Assembly (NCBI RefSeq): GCF_009617595.1
Contig: NZ_WIXK01000004.1
Span: 1 to 64,000, forward strand
DNA length: 64,000 nucleotides
From: Tritonibacter aquimaris
GTDB lineage: Bacteria; Pseudomonadota; Alphaproteobacteria; Rhodobacterales; Rhodobacteraceae
Direction: 5' to 3'
Shown piece after piece: positions 10,113 through 17,927 of the stretch (its first letter is position 1; each line of letters begins with the position of its first letter). Below the pieces are notes generated by a model. It did no database searches. It was not told where the DNA came from and saw nothing but the letters and a program-made list of their open reading frames with translations. The position numbers and the translations under genes are program-made.

Positions 10113-10129
10113 GCCTGTCTCCTTACGTC

Positions 10130-10160
10130 AAAAAGGCCGGATCCAAACGGAACCCGGCCC
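10130..10160 (-). terminator. Terminator between glpX and recJ
   Basis: On the minus strand GGCCGGGTTCC / GGATCCGGCC forms a stem with a short loop, followed by TTTTT. It lies between the glpX stop and the recJ start. Confidence 0.75.
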
Positions 10161-10218
10161 TTCATCTTTTTATAAATACTCAAATCCCACCATTGGCCAC
10201 AAGGGCCAGCAGGAGTGA

Positions 10219-11193
10219 TTATTCATGCGATGCCAGCGGCGTGCGGTAGCTCATGCGGCGCACAGAACCGGTTTTGGAACGCATCAGCAGGGTCGATGTC
10301 TCAACCCAGCCCGGCTCACGCTTCAGGCGCGGCAGCAGCGAGCCACCGGTAACGCCAGTTGCGGCAAAGATCACGTCCTGAGTGACCATCTCATCCCGGT
10401 TGTAGATACGGTCCAGGTCGGTGATGCCAGCTTTTGCAGCACGTGCTTTTTCGTCATCGTTGCGGAACAACAGGCGGCCAAAGATCTGACCACCCATGCA
10501 TTTCAGCGCAGCCGCGGCCAGAACACCCTCAGGTGCGCCACCCTGGCCCATATACATGTCGATGCCAGTTACTTCTGCTTCGGCGCAGTGCATAACGCCT
10601 GCAACGTCACCATCGGTGATCAGGCGGATGGAGGCACCGGTTTCGCGTACTTCAGCGATCATCGCCTCGTGGCGCGGACGCTCAAGGATGCAAACGGTGA
10701 TGTCAGAGGGCGCGCAGCCTTTTGCTTTGGCGAGGGCTTCAACACGCTCACGCGGGGACATGTCGAGCGAAACAACACCCTCGGCGTAACCTGGGCCAAT
10801 CGCCAGCTTGTCCATATAGGTGTCAGGCGCGTGTAGCATGGATCCGCGCGGGCCCATTGCAATCACGGTCAGCGCGTTTGGCATGTCTTTTGCGGTCAGT
10901 GTGGTGCCTTCCAGCGGGTCGAGCGCGATATCGACGCCGGGGCCGTTACCGGTGCCGACTTCTTCGCCGATATACAGCATCGGCGCTTCGTCACGTTCAC
11001 CTTCGCCGATGACCACAACACCCGCAATGTCCAAAAGGTTCAGCTGTTCACGCATAGCGTTTACAGCAGCTTGGTCTGCTGCTTTTTCGTCACCACGACC
11101 GATCAGCGAGGCCGAGGCCAACGCCGCCTGTTCCGCAACGCGGGCCAGGCCCAGAGACAACATGCGATCGTGAAATTCAGGAGTAGACGACAT
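10219..11193 (-). CDS. glpX: Class II fructose-1,6-bisphosphatase
   Basis: GlpX (324 aa) hydrolyses fructose-1,6-bisphosphate in gluconeogenesis. Metal and phosphate motifs are seen in IGEGERDEAPM (residues about 62-72), IALDPLEGTTL and GQGGAPEGVLAAAALKC. It is a cytoplasmic member of the Li+-sensitive phosphatase superfamily with standard length. The start MSSTPEFHDRML is the usual N-terminus. It lies 198 bp after hom on the same strand; the two often neighbour each other in Rhodobacterales. Confidence 0.96.
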   Translation of the reverse strand: MSSTPEFHDRMLSLGLARVAEQAALASASLIGRGDEKAADQAAVNAMREQLNLLDIAGVVVIGEGERDEAPMLYIGEEVGTGNGPGVDIALDPLEGTTLTAKDMPNALTVIAMGPRGSMLHAPDTYMDKLAIGPGYAEGVVSLDMSPRERVEALAKAKGCAPSDITVCILERPRHEAMIAEVRETGASIRLITDGDVAGVMHCAEAEVTGIDMYMGQGGAPEGVLAAAALKCMGGQIFGRLLFRNDDEKARAAKAGITDLDRIYNRDEMVTQDVIFAATGVTGGSLLPRLKREPGWVETSTLLMRSKTGSVRRMSYRTPLASHE

Positions 11194-11391
11194 GGCGATA
11201 TCCTTGGTTTAAAACTCTTATGTCCCTCTAACGCAGCTGACCAGCAACCGACAAGTCGCTTGTCTCAGCATTCGGGGGGAAACACGATGAAATCAGAAGT
11301 TTTCTGCCCATTGGGCGCGCGCTGGATGCATCTGAGCATAAAACAGCAGCGGTCGGTGGCAGAGCGCCCATTCAGGCGCTCTGTGAAACAA

Positions 11392-12678
11392 TCAGAGGTT
11401 TTCGATCCGAATGGCAACGGGCGCCATCGACACCGCGTCACTGGCCTGCAGCTGTTCCAGCGCCTGATCAATAGAGGCACGGCTGGTTTTATGGGTCACG
11501 ATCAGCACCGGTGCTGAAGGCTCATCATGGCTGTATTGGCGCATGCGATCGATGGAAATGCCACATTCGCCAAGAACTGCGGTCACCTTTGCCAGTGTTC
11601 CGGGCTTATCTTGCAGCGCCATGCGCAGATAGAAGGGGGCAGGCAGCTCTGCTTGTGCAGCAGGTGCGGCCTGCAAATTGGTTGCGGGCTGGCCAAAGGT
11701 TGCCATCTTGAACCCGCGTGTAATGTCACAGACATCACCCATGACGGCGCTGGCTGTTGGGCCTTCGCCAGCACCGGGGCCACGCAGCACGATCTGCTCG
11801 ACGGCATCGCCTTCGACCACAATCATATTGGTGCCGCCCTCAAGCTGCCCAAGTGGCGAATTGGCAGGCACCAGACAGGGCGACATGCGCTGTTCAAGCC
11901 CGCGGCCAGTGCGCTGTGCAACACCCAGCAGTTTGATGCGGAACCCCATGTCAGCGGCCGCGCGAATGTCCTCAATCGCAATGCGCTGAATGCCTTCAAG
12001 CTGCACATCATCAAACGCAGGCTTAGTGCCAAACGCAATCGCAGCCAAAATTGCAAGCTTGTGGCCCGCGTCAATGCCGCCCACATCCAGATTTGGATCA
12101 GCTTCGAGGTATCCAAGACGGCCGCATTCTTCAAACAGCGCATTATAGCCCTGTCCGGTAGCTTCCATCTGGGTCAAGATGTAGTTGCAGGTGCCGTTCA
12201 TCACCCCCATCACGCGGGTGATTTCATTGCCCGCAAGCCCTTCTGATAGGGCTTTGATCACGGGAATGCCGCCTGCGACTGCGGCTTCATAGCGAAGAGA
12301 TGCGCCTTTTTCTTCGGCAAGTTCAGCCAGTGCTTGGCCGTGAATGGCCAGCAGCGCCTTATTGGCGGTGACCACGTCTTTGCCCGCGCTCAGCGCTGCT
12401 TCGATACAGTCTTTGGCCGCGCCCTCGTGGCCGCCCATCAGTTCGACCAGCAGATCCACGTCATCGCGTTTGGCTAGGGCAACGGGATCCGTTTCCCACG
12501 CGTAGTCAGACAGTGAAACACCACGATCTTTGCTGGCGTCGCGGGCCGAGACAGCAGAGATCGTAATCGGGCGTCCCGTGCGGGCTTCCAGCATGGCAGC
12601 GTGGCGGCGAATGATTTTCACCACACCAATGCCAACAGTTCCCAAACCTGCAATGCCAAGTCGAAGCGGTTCTGTCAT
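11392..12678 (-). CDS. hom: Homoserine dehydrogenase
   Basis: This enzyme (428 aa) reduces aspartate semialdehyde to homoserine for threonine and methionine synthesis. The NAD(P)-binding Rossmann loop GIAGLGTVGIGVVK is at the N-terminus. The catalytic domain shows TANKALLA and GGIDAGHKLAILA, and a C-terminal ACT domain (about 350-428, FYLRMALQDKPGTLAKV) suggests threonine feedback control. The start MTEPLRLGIAG is used; an in-frame ATG at 12717 would add 13 hydrophilic residues. Confidence 0.96.
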   Translation of the reverse strand: MTEPLRLGIAGLGTVGIGVVKIIRRHAAMLEARTGRPITISAVSARDASKDRGVSLSDYAWETDPVALAKRDDVDLLVELMGGHEGAAKDCIEAALSAGKDVVTANKALLAIHGQALAELAEEKGASLRYEAAVAGGIPVIKALSEGLAGNEITRVMGVMNGTCNYILTQMEATGQGYNALFEECGRLGYLEADPNLDVGGIDAGHKLAILAAIAFGTKPAFDDVQLEGIQRIAIEDIRAAADMGFRIKLLGVAQRTGRGLEQRMSPCLVPANSPLGQLEGGTNMIVVEGDAVEQIVLRGPGAGEGPTASAVMGDVCDITRGFKMATFGQPATNLQAAPAAQAELPAPFYLRMALQDKPGTLAKVTAVLGECGISIDRMRQYSHDEPSAPVLIVTHKTSRASIDQALEQLQASDAVSMAPVAIRIENL

Positions 12679-12814
12679 CGGTGGAAGTCCCTTATGGTCA
12701 TCAGTCCGCTTCCGCATATCGGGTTCGGCTCATAGGTGCAACGGAGCACGTCACTGATGACGGCGCAAATCCACTCTGATGTGCAAAGCTTGAGGGGCGT
12801 CGGGCGAAAAAAGG

Positions 12815-13069
12815 TCAGATTTCGGCCGCTTTGAGCGCAGCTGCCCGCGCTTTCAGCCGCGCGGCTCGACGCGCAAGCTCCGCTTCCAGCTCCTGCGCTT
12901 CTTCAGAAGGGGCGGCGCGATCTTCAACAACCCCATCAAGTGGGATCAGCTCGGGGTAGGGGGCATTGCGCAGATCATCTGTCAGCTGATCTTCGATTTC
13001 AGGCACGCGGGTGCAGGCAGCGGCCAGGGCAAGGCTCAAGAGCAAAACAGGCAATACTGGGCGCGCCAT
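12815..13069 (-). CDS. Small predicted lipoprotein
   Basis: This 84-residue protein starts MARPVLPVLLLSLALAAAC, a lipoprotein signal with lipobox LAAAC and predicted lipidated Cys19. The rest is acidic, then strongly helical and Ala/Glu/Arg-rich (about residues 50-84), possibly a coiled coil. It lies upstream of hom on the same strand with 136 bp between. Function is unknown. Confidence 0.75.
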   Translation of the reverse strand: MARPVLPVLLLSLALAAACTRVPEIEDQLTDDLRNAPYPELIPLDGVVEDRAAPSEEAQELEAELARRAARLKARAAALKAAEI

Positions 13070-13230
13070 TTACAAATCCTTCGTCGCTTTCGCCCTTGTG
13101 AACCACATTTCACTATCGTGAGACAAGAGCGGATCATGCGAAGCGTCAGATTGGCCAGCGATGATGAAAACCTATAGCCGTATAAAGAAAGGTCGCGAAG
13201 GGGGCGCATTGTGGCGTAGAACTTATTGAA

Positions 13231-13246
13231 ATGAACATATGTTCAT
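13231..13246. promoter_or_regulatory. Perfect palindromic operator upstream of the TetR gene
   Basis: ATGAACATATGTTCAT is a perfect 16-bp palindrome 13 bp before the regulator's start codon. Its size and place fit autorepression by the TetR-family dimer. It lies in the 190-bp gap shared with the divergent lipoprotein gene. Confidence 0.7.
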
Positions 13247-13259
13247 ATAAACTGCACCT

Positions 13260-13865
13260 ATGGCACGTACCCAAGGTTCTCATTCCGATATCACCGGCCC
13301 TCGCATTCGCGCGGCGGCGCTCAAACTTTTTGCTCAGCACGGCTATGCCGCGGTTTCCATGCGTCAGATCGCCAAAGAGGTCGGGGTGCAGGCTGGGGCT
13401 TTGTACAACTATATCCCCGACAAACAAAGCCTGCTGCTCACGTTGATGGAAAACCACATGGAAGAGGTGCTTTCTGCCTGGCAAGAGACCGAGGCAGGGA
13501 TCCAGCCTGATGATGTGATTGCCCGGCTTAAGACGTTTACCCGCTTTCACATCCGGTTCCACATGCAGCGGCCAGACGCGGTTTTTATCGCCTATATGGA
13601 GCTGCGCAATCTGAGCGAGGAAAACTTTGCCCGCATCGAAGCGCTGCGCAGTCAATATGAAGGCAAGCTGCGTCAAATCCTGCAAGATGGTGTTGCTTCA
13701 GGACGGTTCGAAATCAGCGACTCCAAAATCACCACATTGGCGGTGATTGGCATGTTGAACGGGGTCATCACCTGGTACCGCGAAGGCGGAAGATTGTCCC
13801 TGGATGAGGTCGAAGGCATCTATTGGAACATGGTGCAAAAGGCGGTGCTTCCGACGGCGATATAG
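13260..13865 (+). CDS. TetR/AcrR-family transcriptional regulator
   Basis: This 201-residue repressor has the N-terminal TetR helix-turn-helix (about residues 15-60: AALKLFAQHGYAAVSMRQIA, then GALYNYIPDKQSLL) and a C-terminal ligand-binding/dimer domain. No ribosome site stands out before the ATG, which begins only 13 bp after the palindrome; the transcript may have a very short leader. No metabolic partner is adjacent, so the ligand and targets beyond itself cannot be guessed. Confidence 0.92.
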   Translation: MARTQGSHSDITGPRIRAAALKLFAQHGYAAVSMRQIAKEVGVQAGALYNYIPDKQSLLLTLMENHMEEVLSAWQETEAGIQPDDVIARLKTFTRFHIRFHMQRPDAVFIAYMELRNLSEENFARIEALRSQYEGKLRQILQDGVASGRFEISDSKITTLAVIGMLNGVITWYREGGRLSLDEVEGIYWNMVQKAVLPTAI

Positions 13866-13873
13866 GGATTTGA

Positions 13874-13906
13874 AAAACGGGGGCCAAATGGCTCCCGAAT
13901 TTTATC
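13874..13906. terminator. Bidirectional terminator between TetR gene and ppk2
   Basis: A CGGGGGCC-AAAT-GGCTCCCG hairpin (13878-13897) is flanked by AAAAA on the left and ATTTT on the right, so it can end both convergent genes. Confidence 0.75.
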
Positions 13907-13927
13907 TTTTCAGGCACGAAGCCGATA

Positions 13928-14962
13928 TTATTTTGACCGCGTATCCGGGTGCAGTGCCGTGCCCAGAATGTGTTCGGAGCGATGGATCACATGGTGGGCT
14001 TGCCCCACGATCAGCGGATCAGGCTTGCCGACGATGTCATGATCCTTGTCCGGGTAATCAATGGTCGACAGGAAGTGGCGCATGCAGTTCAGACGCGCGC
14101 GTTTTTTGTCGTTTGATTTAATGATCGTCCAAGGTGCATCTGCGGTGTCGGTGTAAAAGAACATCGCTTCTTTGGCCTCGGTGTAGTCATCCCATTTCGA
14201 AAGGCTCGCCTTGTCGATCGGGCTCAGCTTCCACTGTTTGAGCGGATCAGTCTCGCGCGATTGAAAACGGCGGCGTTGCTCATCCTGGGTGACAGAGAAC
14301 CAGTATTTGTAAAAGCGAATGCCAGAGCGCACCAGCATGCGTTCCATATCCGGAGTCTGGCGCATAAATTCGAGGTATTCATTGGGCGAACAAAAGCCCA
14401 TGACCCGTTCCACACCGGCGCGATTGTACCAGGAGCGATCATAGAACACCATTTCACCCACGGTGGGCAGTTCTTTGATGTAGCGCTGATAATACCACTG
14501 GCCTTTTTCTTCCCAGGTGGGTTTGTTCAGTGCAACAACACGGGCCTGACGCGGGTTCAAATGTTCCATGAAACGTTTGATTGTGCCGCCCTTACCAGCC
14601 GCATCACGGCCTTCAAACAGCAATACAAACCGTTCACCGGTCTCTTGCGCCCAGAGCTGAACTTTCAAAAGTTCAGCCTGAAGTTGCGCTTTTTCGGCCT
14701 CATATGAACGGCGCGCCAGCTTACGCCGATAGGGGTATTTACCGCTTTCAAAGGCTTTGCGCACAGCCTCGGCACTTGGGCCTGCTGGTTTTGGTTTGGG
14801 CTCAGCAGCTTTTGCCGCAGGAGCAGGTGTTTCTTTTGGCTGTGTCGCGGGTTGCACGCTTTTTGCAATGGTTGCAGGTTTTGGCGCGTCTGGCTTTGCC
14901 GCGGGCTGGGGCCTGTTGGCCGCTGCGGGGGCTTTAGGCTCGATCTTGGTGACTGTTTCCAT
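13928..14962 (-). CDS. ppk2: Polyphosphate kinase 2
   Basis: PPK2 (344 aa) transfers phosphate between polyphosphate and nucleotides. The core (about residues 85-330) shows Walker A FEGRDAAGKGGTIKRF, the Walker B/lid region FYDRSWYNRAGVERVMGFC and the conserved YYQRY and KYWFSV segments. The first ~80 residues are an unusual Ala/Pro/Lys-rich low-complexity tail. The ATG at 14962 is preferred, with AGGAG nine bases upstream; a GTG two codons earlier is nearer to that site. The class (ADP- or GDP-preferring) cannot be told. Confidence 0.93.
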   Translation of the reverse strand: METVTKIEPKAPAAANRPQPAAKPDAPKPATIAKSVQPATQPKETPAPAAKAAEPKPKPAGPSAEAVRKAFESGKYPYRRKLARRSYEAEKAQLQAELLKVQLWAQETGERFVLLFEGRDAAGKGGTIKRFMEHLNPRQARVVALNKPTWEEKGQWYYQRYIKELPTVGEMVFYDRSWYNRAGVERVMGFCSPNEYLEFMRQTPDMERMLVRSGIRFYKYWFSVTQDEQRRRFQSRETDPLKQWKLSPIDKASLSKWDDYTEAKEAMFFYTDTADAPWTIIKSNDKKRARLNCMRHFLSTIDYPDKDHDIVGKPDPLIVGQAHHVIHRSEHILGTALHPDTRSK

Positions 14963-15109
14963 ACGCACGTTCTCCTATCTCTCTTTGGGTTCGCGCGTAT
15001 TTTGATAGGGCCGGATCTACCCCGCGTTGATCCGTGTCAATAAATTGTTACAAGATTGCATCCTGAATGAAAAATCCCCGCCGATCCGGGGCGCGGCGGG
15101 AGATCAGGT

Positions 15110-16021
15110 TTAATGCGCGGGGCGAATAAAGCTGCCGTTGCGCAATTCGCGAAAGGCCTGGCTAAGCTCATCCTGGGTGTTCATGACGATGGGTCCGTGC
15201 CAGGCAACAGGCTCTTCAATCGGAGCGCCGGAGATCAGCAAAAACTGCAAACCATCCTGCCCCGCCTGTACCGTGACCTCATCACCGCTGCCAAAGCGTA
15301 CCAAAGTGCGGTTGCCAGACAGGTCGCGAATGTTCACCTCTTGCCCCATGACTTCCTTTTCCAGCAATACGCCTGTCGGAGCAGAGGCATCCACAAACAT
15401 GCCCGCACCTTCAAACACATAGGCGAACGCACGGCGGTAGGTGTCGATTTTGAAGGTCTTTTTGACACCCGCAGGTACAAAAACATCAAGATATTGCGGA
15501 TCTGCGGCGACCCCATCTACCGGGCCGGTTTTACCCCAGAAACTTCCTGCGATCACCCGCACACGGGTGCCATCATCGTCAATCACCTCGGGGATGTCAG
15601 TGCTCTGGATGTCCTGATAGCGGGGTGCACACATTTTCTGTGCGCTGGGCAGATTGCCCCAAAGTTGAAACCCATGCATTTGCCCGGCTGCATTGCCGCT
15701 TGGCATTTCCTGATGCAGGATGCCTGATCCTGCGGTCATCCACTGAATGTCACCGGCCCCCAGCGCCCCGGTATTGCCCAGTGAATCGCTATGTTCCACC
15801 GTCCCCGAGAGCACATAGGTGATGGTTTCAATGCCGCGGTGTGGATGCCAGGGGAAGCCTTTCTCAAAATCGCTCGGATGTTCGCCGCGAAAATCGTCAA
15901 ACAGCAGAAACGGATCCAGCTCAGCGGGATTTTGAAAGCCAAACGCGCGGTGTAGTTTGACACCAGCACCTTCCAGGGTTGGGGTTGCTGTGCGGTGTTC
16001 CAGAACGGGGCGCAGGGACAT
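15110..16021 (-). CDS. Pirin family protein
   Basis: This 303-residue bicupin belongs to the pirin/YhaK family. The metal-binding N-terminal cupin shows FPWHPHRGIETITYVLSG (two His), GTVEHSDSLGN and SGILHQEMP, which supply three His and one Glu for a mononuclear metal. Some members oxidise quercetin; the role here is unknown. The start MSLRPVLEHRT has GAGAGGAAAGG upstream. It is divergent from the small membrane-protein gene at 16154. Confidence 0.92.
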   Translation of the reverse strand: MSLRPVLEHRTATPTLEGAGVKLHRAFGFQNPAELDPFLLFDDFRGEHPSDFEKGFPWHPHRGIETITYVLSGTVEHSDSLGNTGALGAGDIQWMTAGSGILHQEMPSGNAAGQMHGFQLWGNLPSAQKMCAPRYQDIQSTDIPEVIDDDGTRVRVIAGSFWGKTGPVDGVAADPQYLDVFVPAGVKKTFKIDTYRRAFAYVFEGAGMFVDASAPTGVLLEKEVMGQEVNIRDLSGNRTLVRFGSGDEVTVQAGQDGLQFLLISGAPIEEPVAWHGPIVMNTQDELSQAFRELRNGSFIRPAH

Positions 16022-16153
16022 TATGCCTTTCCTCTCTTGCAGGATCGATGCCTTATGATCCTCTATAGCTAGACTTTGCAGCCCCCAGTGAGTAGACGCA
16101 GCCAGACACGCCCCCTGTGTGTCACTGCACATGGGGCCCAATGGGAGACCGGC

Positions 16154-16645
16154 ATGAGCAGTGAAGTCCTGACCAGCATTTCCGCATCCACCCCGCGCCG
16201 CATTCTGGGCGTCGGCATCTTGGCAAGCTTTGGCGCGCTGATCCTGTATATGGCCGCGCAGGGGACGCCCAGTCTTGGCTGGGGCGCCTTTATGGTTGCG
16301 CTGGGCCTGGGGGCGATTTGGCTGTCAATGCGCATGTGGCAGGCGACCAAGGCGCGTATCGATCTGACGGATGCCGGGCTGATAAGCTCGGACGGCACCA
16401 TGATCGTTGCGCTGGATGAAATTGTGGGCGTAGAGCGGGGTGTGCTGGCGACCAAACCGTCCAACGGTTTTGTTCTGCGCACGAAAACTGCAGGGCCACG
16501 TCAGTGGCAGCCGGGGCTCTGGTGGCGGCTGGGGCGACGGGTTGGCATTGGTGGCGTAACGCCAGGCGGCCAATCCAAAACCATGTCTGAACTGATCGCG
16601 GTGATGCTGGCAGATCGCGACATCAAGTCTTCGAAAGATATGTAA
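16154..16645 (+). CDS. Small two-helix membrane protein (PH-like)
   Basis: This 163-residue protein has two hydrophobic helices (about residues 17-36 and 42-62), then a soluble domain (TDAGLISSDGTMIVALDEIV...) whose layout resembles bacterial PH-like membrane proteins. The start at MSSEVLT is supported by GGGAG upstream. Function is unknown. Confidence 0.8.
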   Translation: MSSEVLTSISASTPRRILGVGILASFGALILYMAAQGTPSLGWGAFMVALGLGAIWLSMRMWQATKARIDLTDAGLISSDGTMIVALDEIVGVERGVLATKPSNGFVLRTKTAGPRQWQPGLWWRLGRRVGIGGVTPGGQSKTMSELIAVMLADRDIKSSKDM

Positions 16646-16649
16646 AAAG

Positions 16650-16690
16650 AAACAGTCCCGGACCAAAAGATCCGGGGCTGTTTCTTTTTA
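16650..16690. terminator. Bidirectional terminator
   Basis: ACAGTCCCGGA / TCCGGGGCTGT forms an 11-bp stem with a G-T pair, followed by TTCTTTTTATT on the right and preceded by AAAAAGAA on the left. It serves the convergent genes ending at 16645 and 16706. Confidence 0.88.
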
Positions 16691-16705
16691 TTCTAGCGAG
16701 AGGCG

Positions 16706-17365
16706 TTAGCTGGATTCAGGGTCGGGTCCATCATTGTGGGCCGGGCCTGGTGTGATGATCCCTTCAAAGCGCACCAGCGGAGCAAAACGCGGCCGGGTGA
16801 ACACGAAGTTTGAGATGTGGAACATCGACGCTGCCTGCATATCTTCGCGGCTTTGATCAAACCGTTCGTCACGCAGCTCAAGGAACACGGTTGGGAAGGG
16901 CGGCTGCACAACGTTATACGTTTCAACCAGAATGACCCGTTCCTGATCCGGCAAGGTTGGCAGTCTCGCCGCAACACCTGCAAGGCTGCCATCATTGCGT
17001 TCCAGATAGCGATCACCGCGCACCTTGGACCAATCCACAAAGTAGCGCTCTTCTTCTGCGTCCCAGCGAACAATCGTAACCCGCAGGGACAAGTCAGAGC
17101 CAGGGCGCACCAGCAAGCCAGCCATCTTGTGCATGCTGTCCATATACTCTTCGTTCAGCTCGCGGGTTTCGCGCGAAATCAGATCCGAAATCGTATAGGT
17201 GGCCTTCAGGTTGACGCTCTCTTGGCGGAAAGCTTCAAAGAAGGTGAAGATGACAGCGAAGATCAGCAGAACCAGCGGGGCGTAAATGGCGAATTCAACC
17301 GAGACCAGACCATCTTCGTCACGTTTAAAACGCTTGAAACTCATTGGAACAAACTTGCTAAGCAT
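16706..17365 (-). CDS. TadE-like pilus assembly protein
   Basis: This 219-residue protein has a short basic leader, the motif FKRDEDGLVSVEFAIYAPLV and one transmembrane helix (about residues 20-42). This is the pseudopilin-like N-terminus of TadE/TadF proteins, cut by a prepilin peptidase. The rest is periplasmic. The ATG at 17365 is chosen; AGGAG (within the end of the upstream gene) stands 10 bases before it. It is the last gene of a three-gene cluster (TadG, TadE, TadE). No ATPase or secretin is nearby, so the main tad locus is elsewhere. Confidence 0.85.
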   Translation of the reverse strand: MLSKFVPMSFKRFKRDEDGLVSVEFAIYAPLVLLIFAVIFTFFEAFRQESVNLKATYTISDLISRETRELNEEYMDSMHKMAGLLVRPGSDLSLRVTIVRWDAEEERYFVDWSKVRGDRYLERNDGSLAGVAARLPTLPDQERVILVETYNVVQPPFPTVFLELRDERFDQSREDMQAASMFHISNFVFTRPRFAPLVRFEGIITPGPAHNDGPDPESS

Positions 17366-17366
17366 T

Positions 17367-17927
17367 TTATCTCGGCTCCTGAACATAAGCTGAAGCAGCA
17401 AACAGTTTCACGCGACCTTGATCGTCTTTCTCCATGAAAGCGCCAATTCCGACACCGCCGAGCATGGGCGTAAAGCGCAGGCAGGCACGTATGTACATCA
17501 GCTCATTGGATTGGCCGGTTTTAAATTCGCGCACTGGATTTACTTCTGTCACCCCTCCCGACTGCGTAACGCTATTGATGCAGTCCGGGGTGGGATCGAT
17601 TTCCTGGCTCCAGCCAAAAGGATCCACCTGAACCAGCTCGATCCGCACCTGTTCGAGACAGTTGTCAATTGATCCAGCGCGGGCACAGACGAGATCTCGA
17701 AATTCATCATGCTGCATATTTACCCCGGTGTTCAGGCGCAGTTCACGAACCGCCATATCAAGAGAGCGTTCCAATAGCGCCCCACGCATCAACACAAGGC
17801 CCAGCTCAATCGTCAGAATTAGGATAAAGGCCAGCAGCGGGAACAGAATAACAAATTCCAGTGAGGCAGAGCCATCTTCGTTGCGCCGAAGTTTGCGCAG
17901 CTTTTCGATACAGGATGCAAAGATCAT
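17367..17927 (-). CDS. TadE family pilus assembly protein
   Basis: The 186-residue protein shows RRNEDGSASLEFVILFPLLA followed by a single membrane helix (about 22-46), the TadE hallmark. Three cysteines in the periplasmic part (CARAG, DNCLEQ, PDCINS) and a fourth in RACLRF could form disulfides. Its start overlaps the TadG stop by 4 bp (ATGA), and the next gene starts 1 bp after its stop, so the three proteins are made together. The role in Flp/Tad pilus biogenesis is inferred from family. Confidence 0.88.
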   Translation of the reverse strand: MIFASCIEKLRKLRRNEDGSASLEFVILFPLLAFILILTIELGLVLMRGALLERSLDMAVRELRLNTGVNMQHDEFRDLVCARAGSIDNCLEQVRIELVQVDPFGWSQEIDPTPDCINSVTQSGGVTEVNPVREFKTGQSNELMYIRACLRFTPMLGGVGIGAFMEKDDQGRVKLFAASAYVQEPR

